Origin: Rhynochetos jubatus
Lineage: Eukaryota; Chordata; Aves; Eurypygiformes; Rhynochetidae
Direction of reading: 5' to 3'
Length of the DNA: 64,000 nt
Assembly (NCBI GenBank): GCA_027574665.1
Contig: CM050651.1
Location: forward strand, 8,123,501 to 8,187,500
Part shown: positions 10,876-24,063 of the stretch, one piece after another
How positions within the stretch are numbered: position 1 is the first letter of the stretch
How the letters are laid out: each line of letters opens with the position of its first letter
Made by a program: the position numbers and the translations under genes
Notes under the pieces: generated by a model
What the model was told of the DNA's origin: nothing
Database searches by the model: none
The model's input: the letters and a program-made list of their open reading frames with translations, nothing else

Positions 10876-12760
10876 ATCCTCTGCTGCCTTTCCAGTCACT
10901 TCGTGTTTCCAGTAGCACACTGCCTCCCTAATAATTTTCAGTTCCAGGTTGAGTTAAAAAAATTAAATCATTGATATTCAGAAAAATACTTCAATTCTGG
11001 ACTTTTTAAGCAGAAATTATGCTTTCTCTGTGACCAGACCTCGCTCCTGCCTGCTTCAGCCTCCCCTGCTCATCAACACGCCCTTTCTGCTTTGGGAGAG
11101 CTCTGCCGCTTACCGTCAGCCCTGTCCCTTCCTCTCAGATAAAAGATGCTGATGCCACTGATAAGGCCAAACGCAACTCTTGCCGTGGTACTGTAAGTGT
11201 AGAGAGGGAGGAAGACAGACAAGGAACAGACATATTCTGTGTCTCGCTGCAGAAAAAATGTCTTTATGCCCGTGCATATACACCAAGGGGCACAGATGAG
11301 CTGCTGTAGGTAATGATGACAAATAAACACCTTCCTGAGTTGCTCCCAAGCTTAGACATGTTAAGACAGATCAATTACTTATAAACCAGGCTACCTTTCT
11401 AAAATGAGAAAAGCTGTTGGGTGTCTCTGCCAGAATTGTCACTTAGAGAGAAAATTTCCAATATTCACCTTAAGTAATTTGTTTTTAACATATTTTTCTT
11501 TTTACATCATTTAATAACAGCTATGGCAAAGCTGCTGTAGGTTTGAATTCTGAATTTCAGTTTGACAGGAAGAAAATTGTTGGCTCATTTGGCAAGACTT
11601 GCTCCATGCCTCTCATTGACTATGGGCTATAACTCTGAGTTATACCATAGCTAAAACTACTTCTGTTGAGCATATAACGCAGGCCACTGGCCAATCACAT
11701 ATCCAATGTTATGCACGTATCTGCATCTAATTTTTTGTCTTCAGAGGAAAAGCTGAGGAAAAATTCAGATCTGCTGAAATCCAGAGCTAAAATTCTAGTT
11801 ACTGCAGGTGGAGCTAAACATCTCCCAGATTTCCACGAGCCACGTGCATAAGAAGGTATTTTCCGTGCTGGCAAATATATGATTTTTCACATCTCATATT
11901 TAAACAGTCCTGCAATTATATTCATGCAACCATATACATTAATCTCTAGCTATCTTATTTTATGTGAATTACTACTCAGATATTTTATGGCAGTCTTCAC
12001 TACAATTTCCAAACCCCTCGCAGTTCGTAATATTTTACCTCTGTCAAGTAACAGAGGGAAACCTGTAAATATTTAAGCGCAGATTAGATGCAGCTTCGTA
12101 AAAACTGATAAGTGAACTTGGCCAGGATGGATGTGAGCCATGGAAAGTTGCTTGTCTGGTCCAGCAGTGAGCACACACAGAGAAAACGCAGAGCAGAGCT
12201 GTCTAAAGGACCTGGATCTGCGGAGTCCTGCTGATTTCACAGCCCATGCACCTCTTCTCTACTTACTCACATCAGTCTCGGCTGTCCACTGCTTTGAAAA
12301 TGTGCGCATGTGAGCACGGCTTTTCTGGATCCATGGCAGTATCCCATTTCCCCTGTGTGTCCCAAGAGTCTCATGGATTCCCTCCCTTCTTTCCCCAGAG
12401 GTTTTCCTTATCCCTGCCAAAACCACAGTGGAGGGAACATTGATCACTGCTTTGGTTTCTTGCAAAAAGCAGCAATGCTGAAATCTGAATTAGGATAGAC
12501 AGAAGTTTTCACGAAACTTATGTTCCATCCTGATCTTCTTTACCTCAGCCTCAAGCCAAGAGGGAGACAAAAATATAATAGTTGCATTCTGGTCAGGTGA
12601 AGGAGAAATGCTCAGGGAAAACCATCCTAAAAATTCAGCATCACACGTATGGCATAATGTCAGAGCAGGAAAATGCAAAGAACGCTGATGACTTTTTTTT
12701 AACCTATGAGTTGGGGCGAGAGGGGAGCATTAAAGACTCCCTGTAAAGAGACATCAAAGG
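10876..12760. other. Non-coding unique sequence
   Basis: AT-leaning sequence with only short scattered open frames on both strands. I see no domain, splice model or repeat family in it. Confidence 0.55.
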
Positions 12761-12769
12761 GAAGAATGT

Positions 12770-13345
12770 AATGACTCCAGTGAAATAGCAAATTACACCA
12801 CACATCTCAGGAAGACAACGGCTGTGGTTCTCACTTGAAACCACTCGGAAAGGAGTTTTACTGTAGGAGCGCTAGATGAAGGAATCTGAGGTTAGCCATC
12901 GGAGCCGGGTTTTTCAGCACCAGCCTGAGAGGTGAGTCAGGTGAGCACTTTAAAGAGGGCAACCAGCTCTAATTAGCCACTGCGCTAATAAGGAGAAAGC
13001 TCATTTCATCCACCATTAAATATCCATTAAGGACTTCAGTTCTTGCCAGCTTGCTTGCGTGAAGCGGAGTCAGTGGAGAGCCATGTTTATTAAACTTCAC
13101 TATTCATTTTGCCCAAAATGGCCTTGTACCGTAATGGGGAAGAGAAAAGCTAATGATTCAATAGATGAATGCAGTGAAAAATGTTCCCAACCATTTCCCT
13201 AGTAATAACATACAGGTAAATGGAAATAGTCCATGGTTGCCTTAAAGAAGCAAAATGCTTTTCAGACTGTTCTTAAAAAGAGCGAATGACTGACCTTTCA
13301 AAGTTCCCCATGAAACGCAGCCCCTGCTAACTTCCACAAAGTGCG
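12770..13345. promoter_or_regulatory. Candidate conserved non-coding element
   Basis: The block around 12960-13240 is non-repetitive and rich in homeodomain cores (CTCTAATTAGCC, GCTAATAAGG, CCATTAAATATCCATTAAGG, TAATGATTCAATAG) together with TGAGTCAG and AAAATGGCC. The left edge near 12774-12810 (GACTCCAGTGAAATAGC then AAATTACACCA) may be an old sauropsid repeat relic. Enhancer function is inferred only from motif texture. Confidence 0.3.
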
Positions 13346-13369
13346 GTGCTCTTAAGCATAGCTAGTGGT

Positions 13370-13385
13370 AAAAAAAAAAAAAAAA
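13370..13385. repeat. Homopolymer A16
   Basis: A run of 16 A with no retrocopy body upstream that I can recognise. Confidence 0.9.
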
Positions 13386-13507
13386 GTGATGGGTCTAAGC
13401 TCTCAGAAGGACATTAAATAGCTAATAATAGTCCAAATCATTCTTTCCCCACAACATGTAGGTGCAGTCATGTTGGAAGTCATGTCCATGTTGTTGTACC
13501 ATGGGGA

Positions 13508-13590
13508 GTCACAGATTCACACAGTTTCACAGAGTGTTAGGGGTAGGAAGCGACCTGTAGAGATCATCTAGTTGAGCACCAGTTGAAGCA
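13508..13590 (-). mobile_element. CR1 LINE 3' fragment, diverged
   Basis: The plus strand reads like a decayed reverse complement of the CR1 3' end: TCACAGA-type tail units (CACAGTTTCACAGAGTGTTA), then GGGGTAGGAAGCGACCTGTA and GATCATCTAGTTGAGCACC, which match the CR1 pattern 'GGTTGGAAGGGACCT..AGATCATCTAGTCCAACC'. It is more diverged than the copy at 5590 and therefore probably older. No coding part remains. Confidence 0.8.
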
Positions 13591-16509
13591 TCTTGACAAC
13601 CTTGTGGCCCGGTGACTCTGAGCATGCTCGTGGGAACAAGGGAACCTGTGCAGAGCCAGGGTTACTCAGATCTGGATTTTTTTTTTTCCTCATGCCTCTG
13701 GTTTTTTTCATAAGGAAAAATAGGAAGAGGACAAGATGAAATTATGAAATGCAACCAGGAGGATATAAGTATATGCCAACCTCTCCCATCCCTCCTCTGA
13801 TTTTTTTCTTAAAGATAGAAAAAAGATTGTATCTTTAGTATTAAAAAAAGAAAGAAGGAAGTATATTTCTTTAGAAACAGTAAACATAAAGGGAGCACTC
13901 AGGAAAGACTATTAACAATTGGTCAAAACCAGTTGCTTTTGCCTCCAGTTCTAATTGTCTCTCTCTTGGATCTCAAGGTATTCCATGAATTGTAATGTTC
14001 ATTTAATCATAATCTCAGCCTGGGGAGAGCAGAGTGCCTGGAGCTGCAGGACACGCTTCATAATGCTTTTTTTGTGTTGATGCTGACCTGCCTTGGGGTG
14101 CTTCTGGGCTTGGTGCTATATTAATTTCTCATTTTCTGCCTGGTACTTCCCTTTGAGGCTTGCCCTGCAGAGGCCTCTCTCACCTGACCTCACGCTGTTT
14201 TGTTGTCCAGTGAGGAACTAGACAGACCTTCCCAGGCTACCACAAGTGACCATTTACCTGTGACCCATTTGCACATGGTGTGGCACTTAATAATTTTTTG
14301 CCTGCTAAACTGCAAATATTTAGGTTAGATGAGGAGGCTGAGCCTCCTCTGGGAGAACGTATCTGTGGAAGAAGAAGACGGAAAGGAGAGGGTAAAACAG
14401 GAGGCTGATGTTGATGATGTGCCTCAGCTGTGACACGGGCATGCAGGAGTGATGATGACATGTGTTACCTTCAGCCACAGTGCTTCATGTAGTTGCACAC
14501 TTCATTCCAGCCTTTAATCTCTAACCCCAACAGTTCCTCAGGCTAAATATTTTCCTCTTCAAATAGAGTTTGGAACTAAAATTTCCCACACCTCGTGAAT
14601 TTTTAAAAGACCTTTTACCTGTAATTTAAAAGTTCTCTGCCAAATCTCGATTGATACGCTTCATTTTTGAGTACTGTGCAAGGGGAAGCCTTAGTGCTTG
14701 TTCAACTAAAAGCTAAGGACTGTCTTTCATGGTGTTCACAGCCCCTTGTAGCTCTGTGCGTTCGTGTGGAGGCACCCAGGCCAGCTAGATGAAAGCTAAC
14801 TTGGTTTCTCAGAGCAGGAAAGCTGCCCCAGACAAGATGTCCTTGGCTTTCTGTCACACCATAAACGCATACAGAGTGTTGAGCTACATGACAACATTAG
14901 CAAGAGACTAATGCTGATTTTCCTTGGCAGAAAACCTACTAGAGTGCAGCAAGAGAAAAGTGCCTGGTCCCTGTTGGGGTGGGGTGACCTGCAGTGATGC
15001 AGGGAGGGATGAGGGAAGGGACTGGCACCCGAAGTGTTGCACAGATTGTGTGAACGCGTGCAGGGTGGCACAGGGTCTGAGATGCACAACTGTCAAACCC
15101 GTAGCATGTTGTTTGAGTGTGACAGAGTCTAGGGGCTGTAAAATAAATTAGATTGCTTCTAAGTGTATGAGACTGGGAAAACTCCCCCTCCCCTGGCTGA
15201 GCCCCCACTCACAGCCTGATGCTGTGTCAGGGCCAGAGCAGAAGTACACCAGCCTCTTCACTGCAAATCTTGGTTTCCAGAGGACAGATCCAGATAGTCA
15301 GGAACTAGGGACAGAGAGAGGAGGCATCTACCTTCCAGTCAAGAAGCTGCCCAAGACATTTTCCCCATCTTGTTATACAGTTCTGTGTCTCCTTCCTTAT
15401 ATTTTAGACAAAAAAACCCCTGCTGTATGATCCATCCTTAGGGTGTTCATTTCTGCTCAGGCTCAGGAGGAAGATGAGATCTCTGGAACATGCAGTCCTA
15501 TTCTGAAGTAACCAGGTTTAAGAAGTTGTGATTGTATTTCTGGGGGCTTATAGAAAAGGAAAAATCTCAAGACATTTCAGATTTGTCTCCTGCTAATTTT
15601 GGAAAACGTTGTTGACACGAACTTAGATACTGCATCTTTAGTTCATATTTTCTGCCCTTACATCAAACCCAACTAATTAAGTTTCGGAAATGTTTGAAAA
15701 TATCAGTTCTGCTACACCATCTTCAAAAACCATGACAAATAAATCCTCTACAATAGCTTTAATTTAACTACTGGCACTACATATCAGACTACTTCACTGC
15801 TTGCAACAGCTACCAGCTTAACAAACTCTTTTCAGAGTTGTTTCAGAGAAAGCCTCGCCATCCTCAACTAAATATTTGGGGTTACAAGCTGTTAAGAGTA
15901 CTGCGTCAGATTTATTTTTATAGCTGTAAAAGTGATCGTGACTGCTTTGCAGCACAAACTCAGCATTAGAGCTCTTGCTTCAAAGAGCCTGTAATGTGAG
16001 CCGTGGAAGATCAAAAGAAACCAGGTTGCCATGGTGGGTGAGAAGTCCTACAGACCAGTACATGCATCCTCAGAGTGTGGTAGGGAAATCTGCCACATGG
16101 AAGGATTTCTTTTGTGATAGACCTGGTCAAAATTTTTCTGATTTCACCTTCTCAAATAGAAAATATTTGAGAACAACAAAAGCAAAGCAACTCAAAATAT
16201 TCTGAGTCATGATAAAAACCAACTTGGAAACACAGAATTTTCCACAGTATGAATGTTGTGGTCCCCTTGTATGTCCAGTGTTTATAGTTCAAATATTTAT
16301 GTGTTTCTAAATATAGAGGACTAAAATGAAACTGCCACTTAGATTTTCATCTAAGGCCAAATACCTCCTGAAGATTAAAGCTTCAGACTTCTAAGAAAAA
16401 TGTAGCTTCTCATAACACTTTAAAAATAGGCAAAGAAGATACGTGAGTGGAACTATTTTTCCTGCTTTCTCAAAAAGCACAATAAAGGGACCTAAACTGA
16501 CTTCAGATT

Positions 16510-16542
16510 AAAAAAAAAAAAAAAAGGAAAAAAGAAAAAAAC
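16510..16542. repeat. A-rich tract
   Basis: A16 followed by GG and further A runs interrupted by single G residues. Low-complexity purine tract. Confidence 0.85.
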
Positions 16543-19492
16543 CAGCTTATTTTTAAGATGATCTCTGCATTGATTACCTTCAGAGAAGGAGACTGTGTCC
16601 AAGGTGCTGTAGCAAAGGTGTGTATATGGAAACAGGAGAAATCATGTGACCCTCTATGAAATAGTGGCTGGTTTTAGTGTGTTTGCTCCCTTGTTTGCTT
16701 ACTTTACACTGTTTTAAAGCTTCCTGATGGAAGATACCAAATGCTTTTGACTTTTGTTGATTTCATGGGAGCTGAGGATGCTTAGGTCCCAGAGGACAGA
16801 CTCTGTAATTCCCATCATTGTTGGGATCGGTATATTGATCTGCAATGAAACAGCAAAACATCAGCGTACTTGAGTGTCTCTTTTGTCTTCAGGGTAAATC
16901 TCCTTGTGAGATTCTCTCCTGTATTTTTTCAGGCAAACTATTAAGAATATTGACAAATCAGTGAGATTTTATCAGAAAGGGATTGGTTTTATATAGAGCA
17001 AATCTCTCAAGGATGCATTAATTTTTATTTATCAAGGAAAAAGTGCCTTTTAACAAAAAATATAATCAGGCAGGCAAACCCAAATACCTTATTTAAAAAA
17101 AATAAAACCTACGAGCATGAGAATGCCACATAATTTACAGTTTTATACAGCATCTTGACTGCCTTCTTAATACTTCACACAGGCTACTTCCAAGATGGGT
17201 TTGTGGCTTGCTGTAAGATTAAACTGTGATGGCTAAATTCTCCTTTCATTGATATGACAACACCAACAGCTATAAGAATAGACTCTGCTATTTCCTTCTT
17301 AGGCACACGGGTTTGAATTCCACACCTAGTGTTGCTCCGTTATATGGTGCATTCATTTGGTTTTTTGCTCCTGGCAGATAAGCTGAGTGCTATTAATATG
17401 AATTTCCATGTATTAATATGTTAATGTGCTGTGACTAAATGCAGATAAGTAAGGAGGTGGAATGAAAAAGTCCTCTAGTCATCCAGAGTTTCAGCCATGC
17501 TCTGGTTTATACTGTTTCTTTTTCGAGCACTTTGTTAAGATTTTGACTTTCCAAAAATGATAAAAAATGACCCCTGAAGAAAAGCCAAGAAAAAGAACAT
17601 AAAATGAGGAAGAAACCCCCCACCTGCGTTCATACTGGTGCCAATATCATTTGTGCAATGCAGCCCTCAGAGTCTTCCTTCCTGAAGTTGGATCAGGCCA
17701 AGGTGTTATTACTCAACTGGATGCTGTCCGCATTTTTTAAGTAGCTTCTCCTTTGAAACCCTGTTTTTCAACAGTGTCACTGTGCTGTTGCTCTTCTGTG
17801 AGTTGCATGCTGTTGCTGCAACCAAGCCAAACAGATTAACTGCTTAACCAAATTCTCCTTTTACCTCTTGAACATATATTAGCTAAGCACTCCAGAGCAT
17901 CAAAACACACAGGGGGAGGAAGGGGAAGAGTCAACACACGGCAGGGTTTTCTTTTTTTGGGTACAATCGTGGTCTTACATCCTATTTTCATCAATTACCA
18001 CTGGAATGAAAAATAGGAGTAATTTAATGGCAAGAGATGCATTATTTGCTTGAAAAACTCTAATGATGGCAGTAGAGGTCTGTTAGCAAAGATGAGATCC
18101 AGATTATTATGTCTCATGGTCACCTGAGGCAAAATTGGACAAGTGTGAACTTTCCTACGCTGCCTAGAAAAGTGAGGACATGGCAGATGTAGTATATTCC
18201 AAGCTCCTTTGCACGTATCTCTTAATATGTCTAAAAACTCAACACCAGCGTTTCTGTCAGTCTGGGACTGGCTTTGTCTGGAGGAGAGTCAAAGGCTTAT
18301 GCTGGCTTCTGCTAGAGGACTGTGAGCAGTGCTTCCTCACCAGCCATCCTCGGCTGGAGCCATGCTTCTTCTGCATCCTCCCTCAAAGTAGTGTTAGTAA
18401 AGATGTCAAACAGGGTCCAAAGAGAAGGAATCAGAAGGACCCTGCGGCTGGATTTTTCATAACCCACAGTTACGATATTTTTTTGGAAGGAAAAGAGGTT
18501 CAGCTCCCTTCGTGCATGGGGAGAAGTTGTGGCTTGGTGTCCTGCAGCTGTGCTGTGTTGTGAGTCACTGGATCATTGGGCTAAGGCCTGCCCTTGCTGT
18601 TGTGTCCTTTGGTGGATCACAGCCTCAATTATTCTTGACCAAAAGTATTTCCAGCTGCAATTGTTAAGTGCATTCAGCTGAAGTCTGTGAACAGTTCAGG
18701 GGCGAAAATAAACTGCAGCTTTTGGCAAACGTTTTCTTTGCTTCCAAGAATTTATTGGCTCTGTGTAGAATGGCACTGTAGACTGCAGGCACGAAGGCTG
18801 TTTCCCACAGCTGGAGTGGGATTCGTTGGGCAAGAGCGCCCAGTGTTCGTGGGGAAGGAAATGCATGAGTTGTGTAGGCTGTATCGTTCTACTAGCCCGT
18901 GAGATTCACGCAGGTATCAAGGGCTCAGCCCTCAGCAGCTCTGGGCCTTGCCCTGTTCATACAACAAGGTCTGACCTGTTTGTCTGTGGAAACAATAGGC
19001 AGAAAATGCAGAATTGGTCTAGGCTTAGAAAAGTTCTTTTGAATCAACTGAAGATGTACATTTAAAATGCGCTAGTGAAGTTTAGTTAGGTGCACAGTCT
19101 TGTGATACAGCAATGGCAATCACCCTTACTAAGAATCACTTTGATTCATTTTTGCATTGAGATGGGCTAAGTTTGAAGAAAGAAAAAAACTTACTTGAAT
19201 TCTAAATGAAATTATCCACCTGGTTTTCAGCACAGTTTAACCTTTATAGATACATTTTCACTCAGATTAACTTTCATCCAATGTAGATAAGAAGGCTGTG
19301 CAGATAAGAAAGCTATTCCTTTCCTGAGGGTTTATTTTGGGGAACACACTAGTTTTAAGTAACAGATATATATTATGCATAACCTCAGCATGCAAAGACT
19401 TGAACTCAAGTTTCAAGATATTTAATATTATTAAATTGATCTGCCATAGTGCCCGTAACATAGTATTTATTTTTAATGCTGTGTTATTGCTC

Positions 19493-19513
19493 TTTTTTTA
19501 AAAAAAAAAAAAA
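19493..19513. repeat. T7/A14 junction tract
   Basis: Seven T (19493-19499) run directly into fourteen A (19500-19513), a small self-complementary low-complexity junction. Confidence 0.9.
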
Positions 19514-20430
19514 GGGTATATAGTTGCACAGTGCAAGCAAAGCACACAACCTGTGGTCTTCCCTCTCCTTTCTAACAGTTAATGTTTCCTTGCGCAGAGT
19601 TTGTAGTCCTCTGCCTCCTTCTCTCAGTAATCATATTTCTGTTCATATAAGAAGACTGACACAGAAGGCAAAATAAGAAAGAGGGAGATGGAGGCAAAGG
19701 AAAATATCAAGAGGCTTATGGAAAAAAATTCTAGTCTTTCCAAGGGACTTGAAGGAGATCCACCAAATCAGTGTCTCACAGGCTGTTGTTTCTGGTGAAT
19801 AGAAATAGTATTGTTTTAATTTTTTTAACTAAACAGTGTTTATAACTGTGTCTGCAATAACTTTGTCTCCGGTTCTTATCAGAGCTATTTATCATCCCAT
19901 TCGCTTACACATCAATATCCCTTATTCTTCACGATTCACTGTGCTTCTGTCATGGCCTAACAAATGGCCATCCCGAGACTAAATATGTAAGAATTGAAAA
20001 AGGTAACAACAACTAAAGGAAAAGAAAGGTTTGAGATTGTGATTAAAGCTCAAGCAGCCAAGATACATAGAAACAGGTATATAGATTGCATAGTCTCACT
20101 GGTCATTTAAAATGCTGGCTGCTTATTTTCTTGTATTATGTTTTCATGCATTATTAGTAATATACATTATTACCTAGGAAAATTCAAGGATAAATACACA
20201 AAATTCTAAATTTGTAAAAGAAAAAAATATGGGGTTTATTTTACTTTTTTCAGAGAAATATGCTCAGAGACTCAGAATCTAAATCATTGTGCAGCTGTAC
20301 CTTAGTTTCTGTTACCACCCTAAGGAGAATAGTGGAGGGTATCTGCCTCCATCCATTTCCTAGAGCAGCAACAGTCTAGATAGAAAATGTCACATGTAAC
20401 TATATAGAGAATCCATCACTTCAGAATTAT

Positions 20431-20760
20431 AATAGGCATTTGAAGCAACCTTTGTATTAGTTAATTAGATTGCCTGTAACATGATAATGAGGTCACAAAA
20501 ACTAATTTGATGACCTTTGTTATAAATAGCCATTAATTAATGTATAATTAATCTTCACATTCATCGGAGACATTGCGTCTGAGTTTTACATGAAAACAAA
20601 ATTAGAAAACATGATATTCATGTTATATATGATTGTTGATTAAATGGCTGCCGTATCTAAATGATTCCCAAATTATCACGCAAATAAGCTATGATGGTAA
20701 TCAGATAACAATGATTGCTCAGTGTTAGAGTTTGCTCAGTGCATGACTGCAAGCTAAATC
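20431..20760. promoter_or_regulatory. Candidate conserved developmental enhancer
   Basis: This is one of the two most enhancer-like AT-rich blocks. It contains TTAGTTAATTAGATTG, the perfect 12-bp palindrome CATTAATTAATG at 20531-20542, TATAATTAATC directly after, a GAGGTCA...TGACCTT pair at about 20489-20515, GTTGATTAAATGG, and GGTAATCAGATAACAATG (GATAA plus SOX-type ACAAT). The sequence has no repeat signature. Motif families are known; conservation and activity are inference. Confidence 0.4.
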
Positions 20761-21151
20761 ATCAAGCAGCTGTTTGAACACAATGCAGACTCACCAACAC
20801 GTCCTAAAGTAGCATCCCTTGTTTACAAAACCAGGGCCTTACTTCTGATAAAGCTTGGATTTCACGACGAAGAAATTACTGTAAGCAGTGACATAATTTC
20901 ACATGGACTTCTGATCAGATCCCCAGAGTCACTGACATAACTTGTCGCATGTTATAAGAGCAAGGTGAAATACGTCCACATCCATGGATTTTGAATGCCA
21001 TACTCTCCCATCGCCTCCCTCGGTGAACACTGGCTCTTGCACAGGCCCACAGGCCCCGTGTCAGGTAGCTGGTCTGGTTGAACTCTCACCCTGCAAAGCC
21101 CTCCTGACAGTGGTACGCTAACTGAGCTTGCCTGAGAGGTCACAGAGGGCC

Positions 21152-21175
21152 CCGCGTGCGCGCTGAAACGTACGG
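21152..21175. other. Small CpG cluster
   Basis: Six CpG dinucleotides fall in about 25 bp (CCCGCGTGCGCGCTGAAACG then TACGGG), while the surrounding DNA has very few. It is far too short for a CpG island. It may be an unmethylated factor-binding site or simply chance. Confidence 0.5.
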
Positions 21176-21237
21176 GAATAGGATGATGGGAGAAACTAAA
21201 GGTATCACAGTCCTTCTGTCAAGGGAATTGGGGACAT

Positions 21238-21252
21238 AAAAAAAAAAAAAAA
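21238..21252. repeat. Homopolymer A15
   Basis: A run of 15 A with no recognisable retrocopy attached. Confidence 0.9.
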
Positions 21253-21529
21253 GGATTATCAGGAATGAAGTGGGTGTATTTTTTTGAAAACGTGGGGGGA
21301 AAAAACTGCTTAATTTTGCATTTTTAGTTTATCTGCAAAACCTTTTGTTGAGCTTTGGTGGCAATACTGAAAAAAATACAGATTTCCCTGTATTTCTCCT
21401 CTTTTTGCCCTCCATCCCTCCTCCCTCAGCATAGCATGAAGAACAAATATTAGCAGAGCCTATGGCCAGGTCAGCTGCAAGCTCTGAGAATGTGGATTTA
21501 AAATACGGGGTGAACCCAGCAAAATGACT

Positions 21530-21655
21530 TTAAATGTGCCACATCTTGGCCAGTATTGTTAATGAAGGAAATGACGTGCTTTCTTGCTTCATAAATGAGG
21601 AGATACTCATTAATGAGCAATAATATATCAGGGCTTAATATGGGGAGCTAGCAAG
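21530..21655. promoter_or_regulatory. Candidate conserved non-coding element
   Basis: The block carries GTTAATGAAGG, a CATAAATGAGG stretch (caudal/HOX-like CATAAA), the perfect 12-bp palindrome CTCATTAATGAG at 21606-21617, and GGGCTTAATATGG. Homeodomain dimers commonly bind such TAAT-containing palindromes. Function is inferred from motif texture only. Confidence 0.3.
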
Positions 21656-24036
21656 AAGCAAGGAGTTGGCTTACGAGACTCTCAGTGTTGTATTACTCAC
21701 AAGTGGCCGCCTTGAGCCAGACAGTCGGAAGATCCACAGAAAAAGACCCACACAGGTTACCGGATGCCACAGAGCGAGAGGCTGGCCTTCTGCTAAACAT
21801 CACCCACCTGTCTGCCCAGAGCCAAGAGCTTCCTTGCACTGTGGTGTGGGCAAACGGTGTCCAGTGGTGTGGGCTGGGGAGTTGGAAATGGATGGAGGTC
21901 AGGCCAAAGAGGTGTAGTGTCAGGGTTGTGTCCCTTCTCTGCTCCTCTGATGAAGCTATTGGTCTGAAACTGTCCTAGTACATGAGGCAGAGCAGAATGA
22001 TGGACCATAGAAGACAGTGCAACCACAGGAGTTGGGGTGGTGGTGATGAGGAGCAGAGCTCCCTGTAGACACCTGAAAGCAAGCGGCTCAAGAAAAAATG
22101 GTGATAAAACCATCAAACTGCTTCTTGCTGTACCCTGCTCCTGTAATGATGTGCAGCTAGGACGGTCCTTAATTCTTGAGTTCCTCTTGGCTTCCCCATC
22201 TCACTCATGCTGACCTGTGAGGGAAAAAGCCTTTTGTAGAGATCTGCCAGGGGTCTTTTGGTCCTGCCAGGTAACAGTCTCCCTAGACATTAGAAAATAC
22301 TGCCCTGAGGAATCTGCCTATGGAGTACAGCTGCACTGCCAAGTCTTCTATTTCCAATGCCTCTGGTTCAAGCTCAGACACGCAGTTTTGGGGAAATCAC
22401 TCCCAGATCACCATAATCCAAGTAATGGTTTTTGCATGGTCATAAGAGAATATTTTTAAAAAGTTCTAAATGTTGAGTCTTGATCATTTCTAGCCAATGG
22501 TTGTAAAAATAGCACCTTATTGATTCTAAATGATTTCCAGATCAGAACTGTTCAATTTTCAAATTAAAGCTTCAATCTGCCAGCATTTCTAAGTAGCAGC
22601 CTTCTTCATGTCAATAGTTTTATTGAATTTATGTTATGAATTGAGAAGATGAAACCACGTCCTCTCAGCATTGCAAACTCAAGCTGCGACTCAGACTGTG
22701 CTCAGTCTCGCATTAAACAAATTACAGAACTGGACTTTCATTAGCACCAGGGCTAATCAAAGGCATTGGATCCAAACTGTTTTGACATAAATCTGGTTCT
22801 TCAACAAAATTAATATTTTCATGAGAATGCTTCCAGAGAGGGTCAACTTCTTTGCTGAAAAGAAATGCTCACCTTTCTTTTTCCCTCCCATGATTTTAGA
22901 CGCACACATGCATACGTAACTTGGAGGCAGAGATGCCACCACAGATTTCTAGTCCTCTTTGTGTTGAGGTCCCTGTGCCACATCACCTCTTTTGTGTTGA
23001 AATGATCTTCCAAATGAGAGGGCAGATGAGGATGCTTCACAGGAAACAGAATCCAGTCAGAAATCCACGGTTTACAAGAAAAAAAATTAATTAGCAGACT
23101 CCTGTTCTTCATTTTCCATAAAATATTGCTACAGCTTTCTGAGTCCCTTTTTTGGATAATTGAAAGTATTTGGGTTTCTGAGAAGTTAGATATTTCTTTT
23201 TAAAAAGTCCCTCTGTTTCTGATCAGATATAATGTAAAATGTTGTTATAATTGGTAAATCATATGAAAAAGAATTTACTGAAGCATAGCTATTGCCCTGG
23301 AAAATAGAAATAAAAAATTACTTTAAAATAGTGCCAAGTTCTCTGATCCCTTAAAGAGAAAACTGAAAACAATAACAATTGAAAATTCTGGGTTTACAAT
23401 CAAAACTAACATTTGACAATGTCTTTTCAGCTGATGTTGAACATTTGGGGTTTTTTTAAAAATCCTTATTATCATTTACTGCAATAATGATTACTGAATA
23501 GAAATAAAGACGAGACCAATGCTAACAGTAAAAACCAAAACAAAGACATGTCTGAAAGATAGGCTCATGTTTGCTTTGGAGTCAAAATAAGCATAGCTGG
23601 CAGAAAATATGATGGCAATTGCACTAAAACTGCTGCTCATTGTTTCAAAATTGAAAAGAAAAATAAACAGCTAAAACCAGGGAGTTATTCTGTCTATGTA
23701 ATGAAAGTCTTTTCATGATAGCACACTAGAAACATCCAAATTTATGTTAAAGTTGGATGATTTCCTTCACAACTGAGGGACTCAAGCATCAGAGCATGCC
23801 CCTTGCTTCAGTCAGTACCTGCTCTAGGTGTTGGCTGTTTACAGACAGTTACGCTGTTGGAGGTTTATCCTCAGATACAAAACTTGAGCCGGGTTTTGAA
23901 AACACAGGAGCCAAGGCTTGGCTGAAAATGTGGGACTCAAGGCTGCTTTCTGGGTTGGGTATTGGGAATGACCTAGCTACTACAGCGTGAATAATAAAAA
24001 GACTTGTATGGATTGCAAGCCACTACATAGATACAG

Positions 24037-24063
24037 GATTAATATGATTAATATGATTAACAT
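24037..24063. repeat. Tandem repeat, 9-bp unit x3
   Basis: GATTAATAT at 24037-24045 and 24046-24054, then GATTAACAT at 24055-24063, within a longer AT-rich stretch that runs to about 24105. Confidence 0.85.

Larger units (their letters stand above)
13591..20430. other. Non-coding unique sequence
   Basis: No supported gene in nearly 7 kb. Open frames are short and of shadow type; the 127-codon frame at 18180-18563 has no recognisable domain. Homopolymers lie at 16510-16542 and 19493-19513. The interval 17980-18130 has a conserved-looking AT-rich texture (CATCAATTACC, GTAATTTAATGG, TCTAATGATGG) but no decisive motif. Positions 17684-17703 (TTGGATCAGGCC) may be the edge of an ancient repeat. 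Confidence 0.55.
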
